Source: Paraburkholderia largidicola (lineage in GTDB: Bacteria; Pseudomonadota; Gammaproteobacteria; Burkholderiales; Burkholderiaceae). Taken from it: a DNA stretch of 64,000 nucleotides. The position numbers and the translations under genes are program-made. Shown piece by piece: positions 1-11,186 of the stretch (position 1 is the first letter of the stretch; each line of letters begins with the position of its first letter). A model generated the notes under the pieces. That model was given only the letters and a program-made list of their open reading frames with translations. It had not been told where the DNA came from and did not search any database. The stretch is from contig NZ_AP023175.1 of the NCBI RefSeq assembly GCF_013426895.1, positions 372,001 to 436,000 on the forward strand. The letters are read 5' to 3'.

Positions 1-15
1 GATGATCACGTCCAT
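1..15 (-). CDS. 5' end of a gene running off the left edge (product unknown; acetate kinase possible)
   Basis: Only the first five codons are visible on the minus strand, reading M-D-V-I-I. They are preceded by a strong Shine-Dalgarno (GAAAGGAG, complement of 23-30) at normal spacing, so this looks like a genuine start. The gene is divergent from phosphoketolase. Acetate kinase is a common partner of phosphoketolase (it uses the acetyl phosphate) and often begins with a short hydrophobic strand, so it is a reasonable guess, but five residues cannot identify a family. Confidence 0.45.
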
Positions 16-189
16 GGTGTGTCTCCTTTCTTTGATCCATGCGTGCCGATTGCAGGCAATACAACGGGTTTTGCAATCGTTGTGCCGCCTGCGTCAAAGA
101 CAGATGGATTCGCAATGGACATACGCAAAGCACCTTCTATGATTAGGAAGGCACTGCGTACCGCGAAACCTCTGCAATGGAGACGCTCA

Positions 190-2574
190 ATGGACGACAC
201 CCGCCTGCAAACCACGCCGTTGCAAGCCGATGAACTGCGCAACATGGACCGCTTCTGGCGGGCTTGCAATTACCTGTCCGCTGGCATGATTTACCTGCGC
301 GCGAACCCGCTGTTGCGCGAACCGCTGAAGCCTGAGCACATCAAGCGACGCTTGCTGGGACATTGGGGCTCCGATCCCGGACAGAGCTTCGTGCTCGTGC
401 ATCTGAACCGGGTCATCAGGCAACGAGATCTGAACGTGATCTTTCTCTCGGGGCCGGGCCACGGCGCACCTGCGACGCTCGCACACAGCTATCTGGAAGG
501 GCGCTATTCGGAGATCTATCCGGATCGCGGCGAAACGGAAGAGGGCATGGGGCGCCTCTTCAAGCTCTTTTCGTTTCCGGGCGGCATCGGCTCGCATTGC
601 ACACCCGAAACGCCGGGCTCGATTCATGAGGGCGGCGAACTCGGCTATAGCCTGTCGCATGGCTATGGCGCGGCGTTCGACAATCCTGACCTGATCGTCA
701 CGGTGATGATCGGCGATGGCGAGGCGGAAACCGGGCCGCTTGCGACCTCGTGGCATTCGAACAAATTCCTGAATCCGGCGCGCGATGGCGCGGTGTTGCC
801 CGTTCTGCATCTGAACGGCTACAAGATCGCCAACCCGACCATACTCGCGCGCATTCCGCGCGAAGAACTCGAAGCGCTATTGACGGGTTACGGTTACAAG
901 CCGTGGTTCGTCGAAGGCGACGAGCCCGAGAAGATGCATCAGCAGATGGCGGCGACGCTGGACGAGTGCATCGACGAGATTCGTGCGATCCAGCAACGTG
1001 CGCGTCAGGAAGGCCATATTCAGCGGCCACGCTGGCCGATGATCGTGCTCCGGTCGCCGAAGGGCTGGACAGGGCCGCGCGAATTCGGCGGACACAAGAT
1101 AGAGGGCTCGTGGCGGGCGCACCAGGTGCCCGTCGCCGATCCGGCGAGCAACAGCAAGAGTCTGAAGCTCGTCGAGGAATGGCTGCGCAGCTACGAGCCG
1201 GAAAAACTCTTCGACGAAACGGGGCGGCTGGTTCCCGAGTTGCGCGCGCTCGCGCCCGAAGGGCCGCGGCGCATCAGCGCCAATCCGCATGCGAACGGCG
1301 GAGCGTTGTGCAAGGCGCTGGATCTGCCGGACTTCGCCGGATACGCCGTCGACGTCGGCAAGCCCGCTACGAGCTACGTGTCGCCCACGGACGTGCTCGG
1401 CCAGTTTCTGCGCGACGTCATGCGCCGCAATATGACGAGCTTTCGCGTATTCGGCCCCGACGAAACCGCCAGCAACAAACTCACGGCGATTTACGAAGCA
1501 TCGCAGAAGACGTGGCTCGCGCAGATCGTCGAATCGGATAGCGACGGCGGCGATCTGTCCGCCGATGGCCGCGTGATGGAAATGCTGAGCGAGCATACGC
1601 TGGAAGGCTGGCTCGAAGGCTACACGCTGACGGGGCGGCACGGCCTCTTTGCGACGTACGAAGCATTCGTGCATGTGATCGATTCGATGTTCAACCAGCA
1701 CGCGAAATGGCTGGAAAAAGCCAAGCGTGAGTTGCGCTGGCGGCAGCCCGTGCCGTCGCTGAATCTGCTGATCACGTCGCTCGTATGGCGTCAGGACCAT
1801 AACGGCTTTACGCATCAGGACCCGGGTTTTCTGGATGTCGTGACGAACAAGAGTCCCGATGTCGTGCGCATCTATTTACCGCCCGACGCGAACTGCCTGT
1901 TGAGCGTCGCCGATCATTGTTTGCGGTCGCGCGACTACGTGAACGTGATCGTCGCCGACAAGCAGCCTCATTTGCAGTACCTGGACATGAAGTCGGCGAT
2001 TACGCATTGCACGAAAGGCATCGGCATCTGGGACTGGGCATCGACGGATCTGGATCACGAGCCGGATGTGGTGATGGCGAGCGCGGGCGACATTCCGACC
2101 ATGGAAGCGCTCGCCGCCGTGGAAATCCTCAAAGACCTGTTTCCCGATCTGAAGATCCGTTTCGTGAACGTCGTGGACCTGTTCCGGCTGATGCCCGATT
2201 CCGATCATCCGCATGGCTTGTCGGGGCGCGATTTCGATTCGCTGTTCACGACGGACAAGCCGGTGATCTTCAATTTCCACTCGTATGCGTCGCTGGTTCA
2301 CAAGCTGACGTATCGCCGCACCAATCACGCGAACATTCACGTGCATGGCTATGCGGAGAAGGGCAACATCAATACGCCGCTCGAACTTGCGATCATCAAT
2401 GGCATCGACCGGTTTTCGCTGGCCATCGACGTGATCGATCGCGTGCATCGTCTGCGCGGCGTCGGCGATCACGCGAAGGAGCGGCTGCGCGATCAGAAGA
2501 TCCAGCACCTCGACTACGCGCACACCGAGGGTATCGATAGCGAGGCGATCCGCGAGTGGAAGTGGGGCGGATGA
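190..2574 (+). CDS. xfp: Xylulose-5-phosphate/fructose-6-phosphate phosphoketolase
   Basis: Thiamine-diphosphate enzyme that uses phosphate to split xylulose 5-phosphate or fructose 6-phosphate into acetyl phosphate plus glyceraldehyde 3-phosphate or erythrose 4-phosphate. The 794-aa length fits the family. The N-terminal half carries the GHWGSDPGQ and SGPGHGAP blocks and the ThDP/Mg motif GDGEAETG from residue 175. The C-terminal half has the [14 protein letters not shown] block and the late [14 protein letters not shown] block. I chose the ATG at 190 because GGAG lies about 8 nt upstream and the conserved family start follows. The frame stays open upstream to 19 but that part is not family-like. 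It is divergent from the gene leaving the left edge. A GGGGCGG/CCGCCCC inverted pair overlaps the stop region. Cytoplasmic; role is an acetyl-P generating shunt. Confidence 0.95.
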   Translation: MDDTRLQTTPLQADELRNMDRFWRACNYLSAGMIYLRANPLLREPLKPEHIKRRLLGHWGSDPGQSFVLVHLNRVIRQRDLNVIFLSGPGHGAPATLAHSYLEGRYSEIYPDRGETEEGMGRLFKLFSFPGGIGSHCTPETPGSIHEGGELGYSLSHGYGAAFDNPDLIVTVMIGDGEAETGPLATSWHSNKFLNPARDGAVLPVLHLNGYKIANPTILARIPREELEALLTGYGYKPWFVEGDEPEKMHQQMAATLDECIDEIRAIQQRARQEGHIQRPRWPMIVLRSPKGWTGPREFGGHKIEGSWRAHQVPVADPASNSKSLKLVEEWLRSYEPEKLFDETGRLVPELRALAPEGPRRISANPHANGGALCKALDLPDFAGYAVDVGKPATSYVSPTDVLGQFLRDVMRRNMTSFRVFGPDETASNKLTAIYEASQKTWLAQIVESDSDGGDLSADGRVMEMLSEHTLEGWLEGYTLTGRHGLFATYEAFVHVIDSMFNQHAKWLEKAKRELRWRQPVPSLNLLITSLVWRQDHNGFTHQDPGFLDVVTNKSPDVVRIYLPPDANCLLSVADHCLRSRDYVNVIVADKQPHLQYLDMKSAITHCTKGIGIWDWASTDLDHEPDVVMASAGDIPTMEALAAVEILKDLFPDLKIRFVNVVDLFRLMPDSDHPHGLSGRDFDSLFTTDKPVIFNFHSYASLVHKLTYRRTNHANIHVHGYAEKGNINTPLELAIINGIDRFSLAIDVIDRVHRLRGVGDHAKERLRDQKIQHLDYAHTEGIDSEAIREWKWGG

Positions 2575-2709
2575 CGGGGCAGTTGATGATTGGCCGCCCC
2601 CAAGGTTGTTTCCCGCAAGCGCCCTATTGATGAGAAACGTGGCGCGGAATGGCGTTTGCTCTGAATGTCATCGCTGACAGTTCACTGACGTTCTTCCCGG
2701 GAGGCAATC

Positions 2710-3264
2710 ATGAGCAAAGACGCAATCAAGGCGTCGGCGGCCGATGTTGCAGTCGAAAACACGGCACTCGACGCGATCCAGCTACTCGAAGCGGACCACC
2801 GCGTCGCCAGGCAACTGTTCGACGCCTTCGAGAAGGCTGCTGATTCGGATCTCGAAGCGAAGGGCACGCTGGCTCGCCGCGCCTGCGAGGTGCTGACCGT
2901 GCACGCGATGATCGAGGAGAAGATCCTGTATCCCGCCGCGCACAAGGCGCTCGACAAGGACGATGAGATCGACGTCGACGAAGCCTACGTCGAGCACTTT
3001 CTCGCGAAGACGCTGATCGAAAAGTTCGACTCGCTGAAACCCGGCGATCATGGTTTCGACGCGACGTTCAAGGTGCTGTCGGAGATGGTGCGCCACCATA
3101 TCGACGAAGAGGAATCGACGCTCTTTCCCGAGCTGCGCGAAAGCAGCGTCAACCTGGTGCGGTTAGGCGAAGAGATGGTGGCAGAGAAAGACAGGCTGAT
3201 GAAGAAGCTCGATGCTGCGGGAAGCAAACTGGTGGGCGACAACAGCCTGACGTTTCAGCGGTAA
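2710..3264 (+). CDS. Hemerythrin-like HHE-domain protein
   Basis: A 184-aa, mostly helical protein with the spacing of a hemerythrin/HHE cation-binding domain: H30 (EADHRV), H65 with E69 (HAMIEEKILYP), the EHFLAK segment, and the paired histidines plus glutamates of HHIDEEESTLFPEL. These residues are the expected ligands for a di-iron or single-metal site. Family members bind O2, sense or scavenge NO or peroxide, or act in iron handling; the sequence does not choose between these. No signal peptide is visible, so it is probably cytoplasmic. GGGAGG sits just upstream of the ATG. A G+C-rich hairpin follows the stop, so it is probably monocistronic. Confidence 0.85.
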   Translation: MSKDAIKASAADVAVENTALDAIQLLEADHRVARQLFDAFEKAADSDLEAKGTLARRACEVLTVHAMIEEKILYPAAHKALDKDDEIDVDEAYVEHFLAKTLIEKFDSLKPGDHGFDATFKVLSEMVRHHIDEEESTLFPELRESSVNLVRLGEEMVAEKDRLMKKLDAAGSKLVGDNSLTFQR

Positions 3265-3272
3265 TGCATGAT

Positions 3273-3292
3273 CGAGCGCCCACGGGCGCTCG
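3273..3292 (+). terminator. Hairpin after the hemerythrin-like gene
   Basis: Inverted repeat CGAGCGCC / GGCGCTCG around a short loop, 8 nt after the stop codon, with outer TGCAT/ATGCA pairing. There is no U-tract, so it may be a processing or stabilising hairpin instead of a strong intrinsic terminator. Confidence 0.5.
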
Positions 3293-3351
3293 AATGCAAT
3301 CCGGCGAACAGCGTGCTAGCCTGACGGTCCCATGTCAGGAGACTCGCGACG

Positions 3352-6060
<2,709 letters not shown>

Positions 6061-6076
6061 GTTTTATTCGCTTCCT

Positions 6077-6373
6077 TTATTGGCTGGCGCCGGATGGTAC
6101 GGCGCTGGCCATCGATGATGGCGTCGCGGCGACGGGGGCCTCGCTCGATGCCGCGGGCGCGCTTGCCGATGCTGCGTTGTCGCTTGCGGTTTGCGCGGCT
6201 GCGCTTTGGCCTTGCGTGCCGCTCATGCCGGCAGTGTTGGTCATGACGCCGCTGCTGGCTGAGCTCATGGTGTCGCTGTTTTTTTCGTCTACTTTCTTGC
6301 AGGCGGCTGTGGTGAATATGAGTGCTGTCGCTGTTAATGCCGCGAACGCGTAGTGGGTGGTGGATTTCGTCAT
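6077..6373 (-). CDS. Small Ala/Ser/Thr-rich putative lipoprotein
   Basis: A 98-aa protein. The ATG at 6373 has GGAG at good spacing, whereas the longer open frame upstream is not protein-like. The N-terminus is a signal peptide (MTKSTTHYAF, then an Ala/Leu-rich stretch) ending TTAAC-KK. That is an imperfect lipobox because -3 is Thr instead of Leu, so lipidation is likely but not certain. The mature part is a low-complexity run of Ala, Ser, Thr and Pro with several Met and no recognised domain. It is convergent with the ClpG-like gene, with stop codons 16 nt apart. Confidence 0.6.
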   Translation of the reverse strand: MTKSTTHYAFAALTATALIFTTAACKKVDEKNSDTMSSASSGVMTNTAGMSGTQGQSAAAQTASDNAASASAPAASSEAPVAATPSSMASAVPSGASQ

Positions 6374-6515
6374 TTGCGTTGCTCCGTGTGTCGATATCTG
6401 TGCGGATGTTATTTGCTCAGCAACGTGCATTCCTTCTCTTCTTTTCTTCTCTTCTTTTCTGCGCGGGCTGGACGGTTTCTTGCTCGTACTTCCACGTTCC
6501 ACTTGGAGGTCGGTC

Positions 6516-6692
6516 ATGAAAGTCAGAGTTGCTAATGAGGGCGACGCGCCCATCCGCCTGATCGTAGATGGCGATCCCGTGCTCGGTGAAACAATCGAGG
6601 CAGGCGCAGAAATGGTCGTTGATGGAGAGGTCGTCGAGTTGCAGGACCTCGAGCCCGGTCAGGAGGACGAGAGTGATGAGGAGGAGCAGTAG
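6516..6692 (+). CDS. Small acidic hypothetical protein (58 aa)
   Basis: A short gene with a very good ribosome site (GGAGGT at 6505-6510) before the ATG at 6516. The product is strongly acidic and ends in a run of Glu and Asp. Its first part (KVRVANEGDAPIRLIVDGDP) looks like a small beta-strand domain. No function is recognised. It is divergent from the lipoprotein gene, with 142 nt between the starts. The frame continues upstream to 6357, but that part overlaps the divergent promoter and lacks a ribosome site. Confidence 0.6.
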   Translation: MKVRVANEGDAPIRLIVDGDPVLGETIEAGAEMVVDGEVVELQDLEPGQEDESDEEEQ

Positions 6693-6741
6693 CAGAGGGG
6701 TTTCTTTGCGTGGCGCAGGCTTTGCGGTTTGCCTGTTTTTT

Positions 6742-7402
6742 CGCTGGCATCCGCGTGATGTTATTGGTTCGCAAGCGTTGCCCCTGTGCGGGGCGGCACC
6801 TACTTTTCTTTGCCGCCGCAAAGAAAAGTAGGCAAAAGAAAGCGGCTCACACCGCCAGTTCTAGTGTTTGCCTGAGGGCCCCCGAAGGGTCTTACGCTTC
6901 AAACGGCAACGCCCTGGTTCGCGTTCGTTGCCAACGTTCTCCCTGTACGCTTCACCCACTTCACGCACCCGCGTCTCAGCACGCCGTGCCAGATAGCCCA
7001 CCGCCGCGCAGGTGGCAAACTGTGTGTAGGCTTTCGCGCCGTACGCGCCACACTCCGGACTGTGTAGCACGGTTGGTGTTTCTGATAAGAGCGCTACCCT
7101 TTGTGGCGCGACAACCTGCACACAGTTTGCCACCTTGGCGGCACAAGCCAGTCGCTGCCGCTGGCCCGAGTACGGGTATTCGAAGCGGGTGAGGCGTTCA
7201 TTCGAAGCGTTGGCAACGGGCACCAGCAGGGACGTTGCCGTGTGAAGCATAAGACCCGTTGGGGTCCCTCAGGCAGACACAAGAACTGGCGGTGTGAGCC
7301 GCTTTCTTTTGCCTACTTTTCTTTGCGGCGGCAAAGAAAAGTAGGTGCCGCCCCGCACAGGGGCAACGCTTGCGAACCAATAACATCACGCGGATGCCAC
7401 CG
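6742..7402. repeat. Repeat element A: 661-bp palindromic intergenic element with 119-bp terminal inverted repeats
   Basis: The outer 119 nt at each side (6742-6860 and 7284-7402) are reverse complements, with a single mismatch as I read them. They carry a nested hairpin built from CTACTTTTCTTTGC / GCAAAGAAAAGTAG around CGCC. The sequence inward is an imperfect palindrome that leads to a perfect 16-bp stem (7011-7026 with 7119-7134) closing a 92-nt loop. Element B at 57656-58315 is the same family in the opposite orientation. Short open frames in it encode repeat-derived peptides and I do not call them genes. It fills the gap between the small acidic gene and the acyltransferase; I see nothing else in 6693-6741 or 7403-7623. 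Confidence 0.9.
7011..7134. repeat. Core hairpin of repeat element A
   Basis: Arms GGTGGCAAACTGTGTG (7011-7026) and CACACAGTTTGCCACC (7119-7134) pair perfectly around a 92-nt loop. The loop holds blocks also present in element B, for example TAGGCTTTCGCGCC, CACTCCGGACTG and GGTGTTTCTG. It could fold as RNA or extrude as DNA. Confidence 0.75.
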
Positions 7403-7623
7403 CAAAAACCAAAACACCACGCATGGCGCAAAAGTTGTCGAACTGAAAGGCCGACGCGGATACGCGACACACAAAAAAACCAAACGCGCCTGGAATGGCG
7501 CCAAAACCTCCACACAACACGCCAGCCCGGCGACTCATCGCACATATGCCAGCTTCCATCAGTAGAATCGCGCCTTTAAAGTCGATCGCGTGACAGCGCG
7601 AACCGTCCCTCGATCAGCGGATA

Positions 7624-8181
7624 ATGAAACTACTGACGGCATTCAAACGACACCTCTTCATCACCGTCGGCAACACATTGCCGACCTACGGCCCATTCAA
7701 TCGCCTGCGTGCTTCGATGTTCCGCAAGGCGGGCATGGCGATCGGCCGCGATGTGACCATCATCGGCCCGTTGAATCTCGAGCTGAGTCTCAACGAAGAA
7801 ACGATCCGCGGTATTTCGATCGGCGACAACGTGTATCTGAACGCGCAGACGCGACTCGCTTGTCGCAATAGCCGGATTTCGATCGGCGACGACGTGCAGG
7901 TCGGGCCGCGCGTGTCGTTCGAAACGGCCACGCATGGCATCGTGTTCGAACCCGAGATCGGGCGCGGAACCGATCATCAGGAAATCCGCGTCGGCAACAA
8001 GGTGTGGATCGGTGCAGGCGCAACCATCCTGCCCGGCGTGACGATCCACGAGGCAGCCGTGGTCGCCGCCGGCTCAGTCGTGACGCGGGACGTGCCGGCT
8101 CACACGCTGGTGGGCGGCGTGCCGGCGCGCAAGATCAGGGATATCGAGCGGCCCGCTCACCGCCACGGCGCCATCGCCTGA
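7624..8181 (+). CDS. Hexapeptide-repeat acyltransferase (maltose/galactoside O-acetyltransferase-like)
   Basis: A 185-aa left-handed beta-helix acyltransferase. Degenerate [LIV]GxxxxI hexapeptide turns run from about residue 40 to 170 (IGRDVTI, ISIGDNV, ISIGDDV, IRVGNKVWIGAGATILPGVTI, VVAAGSVVTRDV). It ends with the characteristic VGGVPARKIR block. The putative catalytic His is in SFETATHGI. Such enzymes move an acetyl or acyl group from CoA to a sugar; the acceptor cannot be told. No glycan cluster is nearby. The last 25 nt overlap the convergent cytochrome b561 gene. It lies directly downstream of repeat element A. Confidence 0.85.
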   Translation: MKLLTAFKRHLFITVGNTLPTYGPFNRLRASMFRKAGMAIGRDVTIIGPLNLELSLNEETIRGISIGDNVYLNAQTRLACRNSRISIGDDVQVGPRVSFETATHGIVFEPEIGRGTDHQEIRVGNKVWIGAGATILPGVTIHEAAVVAAGSVVTRDVPAHTLVGGVPARKIRDIERPAHRHGAIA

Positions 8182-8690
8182 AACACACCATCGCGCCTGA
8201 CCAGCGCATGAAACAGCGCCGCCGCAAAGTGCACGAGGATCAACGCGAAGAAGCACAACGCCAGGAACCGGTGCGCGTTCCATAGCAGCGTGTGCAGCTC
8301 GTTGCTATGCGGCAGTATCCACGGCAACTGGATGCCCGCCACGATCACGGGATACTCCGCTGCCGAGAGCATCCCCCAACCAATCAACGGCAACGCAATC
8401 ATCAACGCATAGAAAGCGAGGTGCGACAGATGCGCCGCGAGCTTCATCGGCGCGGGCATGTCCGGCGGCAGTTGCGGCGCGCCGCGCGTGAGTCGCACCA
8501 CCAGGCGGATCAGCGCGAGTATCAGGATGACGATGCCCAGCGGCTTGTGAATCGACACCAGCGTCAGATAGTCAGGCCGAATCGTCGACACCATGCCGAC
8601 GCCGATAAACAGCATCGCCAGAATGCAGATCGCCATGATCCAGTGCAGCGCGCGCTGCAATGTCGTAAAGCGCTCGAGAGTCGGTTTCAT
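8157..8690 (-). CDS. Cytochrome b561
   Basis: A 177-aa four-helix membrane diheme cytochrome. Candidate heme ligands in the family positions are H16 (LHW), H48 (IHKPLG), H140 (NAHR) and H154 (VHF). It passes electrons from the quinol pool to a periplasmic partner. Its ATG lies inside the stop of the upstream peroxidase gene (ATGA), so the two are translationally coupled and probably form one unit: b561 as electron donor to the anchored peroxidase. Earlier in-frame starts would run into the peroxidase gene and were rejected. Confidence 0.9.
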   Translation of the reverse strand: MKPTLERFTTLQRALHWIMAICILAMLFIGVGMVSTIRPDYLTLVSIHKPLGIVILILALIRLVVRLTRGAPQLPPDMPAPMKLAAHLSHLAFYALMIALPLIGWGMLSAAEYPVIVAGIQLPWILPHSNELHTLLWNAHRFLALCFFALILVHFAAALFHALVRRDGVFQAMAPWR

Positions 8691-9748
8691 GGCTTCGCTC
8701 CTTCGGCAGGCGTGTGCGGATAGTACTTGTCTTCGGCAGTCCGGCGATTGAACGAAACAGAATAGGCAGCCGAGCGCGCAGCAGGGAACGGATCGTCCGA
8801 AACATGCATGCCTGCCGGCAGGACGGTCGGATCGAAATTGAGGTCGCGGCACGGGCCGTCGGGCTCGGGCTCGATCGCGCTGACCACCAGCGTGCCGGCT
8901 TCCACCTTGCGGCGGTCGTCAGGCCACGCCTTGCTCGGGTCGGCCGTCGGATCGCCTGGATTCGCGACGGTCACGATCATCGTCCAGCGCTGCGGCGCGC
9001 TCTGCACGCGTTGCGTGATGTCGGTTTCGAGGAAATTGGCGGGGCGTTGCTTGAGGACATCGGGCGACACGGCCTCCGGCTTCGCCGCCGGGACAAACGA
9101 CCAGCGCACGACGTTGTCCTGCCCCTGAGCGTTCGTGAAGACAAAGCTGTTGAGGCTGTTGTACTGATCCTGCGCGAACGATCCCGTCCACGGCGCCGTC
9201 GTCGCCCACGCGCCGAACGCGGCGAACTCAGGGTGCGCGGCGATGAACTGCTTCATCGCATCGGGATCGTCCTTTTTCCCCGATGCTTCGAGCAACGCAT
9301 AGAACGCTTGCGGCGTCGCGACGGGGAAGAACGGCGCGTCGATCATCGCCGAGCGCCATTCGCTGCCATCCGGCGCGACCACACGCAGGCTAAGGCCGCG
9401 AACGCGGACAGTCGGGTCCGGTGCGTTTGGATCAGGCGTGGCGAGATTGAAGCGTCCCGTCACGCGAGAGGAACCCTGCGCGAACATCGGCGCCTTCGAC
9501 AATGCAGCGGCTGCTCCATTCGATTCGAATGTACCCGTGAAGCAGATGCCTTTCGCGTGATTGCGACGGAAACCCAGCGCGGGTCCGCCCGGCGGCGCCA
9601 GCGCGTTGACGATCTTCGGAGGTGTCAGCCGGCCTGGGGTGAGCCAGCCTGCCGTATAGGCAAACGCAATGGCCACGACGGCGACGACGATCGCAATCAA
9701 GGCCAGTGAGCGGCCAGCGGATGCTTGTGAACCGGGTTTGTCAGCCAT
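8687..9748 (-). CDS. Membrane-anchored catalase-family peroxidase (SrpA-like)
   Basis: A 353-aa protein with one N-terminal membrane helix (about 15-33), then a compact catalase fold. The distal heme His is H64 in FRRNHAKG. The family block FTGTFESNG follows it, and RSAAYSVSF near the C-terminus probably carries the proximal Tyr. Small catalase-like proteins of this class act as heme peroxidases in the periplasm. I took the ATG at 9748; an upstream TTG at 9781 is in frame but lacks support. The 4-nt overlap with the b561 gene suggests a quinol-fed peroxide reductase. Confidence 0.88.
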   Translation of the reverse strand: MADKPGSQASAGRSLALIAIVVAVVAIAFAYTAGWLTPGRLTPPKIVNALAPPGGPALGFRRNHAKGICFTGTFESNGAAAALSKAPMFAQGSSRVTGRFNLATPDPNAPDPTVRVRGLSLRVVAPDGSEWRSAMIDAPFFPVATPQAFYALLEASGKKDDPDAMKQFIAAHPEFAAFGAWATTAPWTGSFAQDQYNSLNSFVFTNAQGQDNVVRWSFVPAAKPEAVSPDVLKQRPANFLETDITQRVQSAPQRWTMIVTVANPGDPTADPSKAWPDDRRKVEAGTLVVSAIEPEPDGPCRDLNFDPTVLPAGMHVSDDPFPAARSAAYSVSFNRRTAEDKYYPHTPAEGAKP

Positions 9749-9947
9749 GGAAGTCTCGCTCGAGAGTTCTGCTGGCGACAATCTAGCAGCATCATAAAAT
9801 TCGTGCAGAAGGGGCCGGGAGCGGGCACGTCAGCGATAGGTGTCCGCGAGGCAACACCGTGTATCTGTCCGCATGTCTACTGTCCCCATGGGAATGCGTC
9901 TAGGATGGCGGCATGCTCAAACGGGCGCAGTGTGCTGCGTGACCATC

Positions 9948-10826
9948 ATGGATACCATCAAGATCCTGCTACAAACGACCATTCCATCCGTCGCCGACGA
10001 CTGGTCGATCGCGCGCTTCAGCCGCCTTGCGGAACTGCTGCGCGATCATCGCGATGCCGAAGGCCGCGCCGTGTTCGACGTCGTCGCGCGAGACCGCGGG
10101 CATCCCGGAGAGCCGGACCCGGTGCTGTCGCGTCTGGATGAAACCGCGTTCGACGAATTGTGGCTATTTGCCGTCGATAACGGAGACGGCCTGACGCCCG
10201 AAGACTGCGCCGGCATCACGCGATTCCGGCAGGCAGGCCGCGGCCTGATGGTGACGCGAGATCACATGGATGTGGGATGCTCGCTGTGCAGTCTCGGTGC
10301 TGTGGGCAAGGCACATCACTTCCACACCCACAATGTCGATCCCGACGAGTCGCGATGCGTATGTGACGATCCGTTCTCCACGCATATCTCATGGCCCAAC
10401 TTTCACTCGGGCGCGAATGGGGACTTTCAGGACGTTGTGGTCGTCGGGCCGACACATCCCGTGCTGGCGAATGCCGACTCTCCAACGGGTGCAATCCGCT
10501 TCCTGCCCGCTCACCCGCATGAGGGCGCCGTCGCTGCACCCGACGACGCATCGGCCCGCGTGATCGCGCGAGGCAACAGCAAGATCACAGGCAAGAGCTT
10601 CAATCTCGCCGTTGCGTTTGAACCGTCCAGCGACGGCGGGCCCGCCGTCGCTCAAAGCACGTTTCATCACTTTGCGGACTACAACTGGGATGCGCGGCTC
10701 GGTTGCCCGAGCTTCGTGGACGAGCCGTCTGGAGACGGGATGCAGACGGAGCAACAGGCGCTGCCGGACGCGCATCGATACGCGATCAATCTCGCGCTGT
10801 GGCTTGCGGGGAAAGCAACGCATTGA
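9948..10826 (+). CDS. Conserved hypothetical protein (possible class I glutamine amidotransferase/ThuA-like fold)
   Basis: A 292-aa protein that starts MDTIKILLQTTIP. The pattern FDELWLFAVDNGDGLTPEDCAGI followed by RFRQAGRGLMVTRDHMDVG resembles the strand-turn-helix layout of ThuA/GATase-like proteins that ask whether a date or panel is open. Three cysteines cluster at GCSLCSL and another pair at CVC, with HHFHTHN between them, hinting at a metal site. No signal peptide is visible. The start at 9948 is chosen over upstream codons because the upstream part is not protein-like; the ribosome site is weak. No function is assigned. Confidence 0.6.
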   Translation: MDTIKILLQTTIPSVADDWSIARFSRLAELLRDHRDAEGRAVFDVVARDRGHPGEPDPVLSRLDETAFDELWLFAVDNGDGLTPEDCAGITRFRQAGRGLMVTRDHMDVGCSLCSLGAVGKAHHFHTHNVDPDESRCVCDDPFSTHISWPNFHSGANGDFQDVVVVGPTHPVLANADSPTGAIRFLPAHPHEGAVAAPDDASARVIARGNSKITGKSFNLAVAFEPSSDGGPAVAQSTFHHFADYNWDARLGCPSFVDEPSGDGMQTEQQALPDAHRYAINLALWLAGKATH

Positions 10827-10844
10827 TCGATGTCCCGGCGACCG

Positions 10845-11036
10845 TCATTCTCTTTTTGTCTTCGGTTGCTCGGGCTTCTGTTGCGGGTCTTTTCCGCGTT
10901 GCGTCGGCGCCCTTGTGCAGGCGTCCGGCGGCGTTGCATACGGTACGTCGTTACAGCAGCACGCATAGACGGGAAAGCCGTACGCGTTGGTGCGGATGAT
11001 GGTGGTCGGCCCGTGTAGCGGGCATACCGCGTTCAT
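10845..11036 (-). CDS. Small cysteine-rich hypothetical protein (63 aa)
   Basis: A perfect GAGGAGG ribosome site sits 5 nt before the ATG at 11036, which is strong evidence for translation. The product has C5, a C26-C27-C28 triplet and C40, then a basic Lys/Gln/Pro tail. The cysteines with H8 could hold a metal. No family is recognised. It is convergent with the hypothetical gene ending at 10826. Confidence 0.55.
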   Translation of the reverse strand: MNAVCPLHGPTTIIRTNAYGFPVYACCCNDVPYATPPDACTRAPTQRGKDPQQKPEQPKTKRE

Positions 11037-11186
11037 GGTGCCTCCTCGGTTTCATCGGTCATTGTGTATCGTACTGCCGTTTGTCGGCTATTTGTCGGCC
11101 AGTATCCGCTGCCCGCAAGCGTTCAACCCCCGATCGCATGTCGCTTCGGGTTCAACTCAACGCCTCAACAACGGCGTGACGCCCGT

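Noticed and set aside
6742..7402. Element A considered as an insertion sequence
   Set aside because: There is no transposase frame; length and internal symmetry do not fit an autonomous IS. It could still be a non-autonomous derivative.
6710..7565. Several open frames of 60-160 aa within repeat element A, with the recurring peptide FFAAAKKSRQKKAAHTAS
   Set aside because: The same peptide arises in element B and on both strands because the DNA is an inverted repeat; there is no ribosome site. Often mis-annotated as small proteins.
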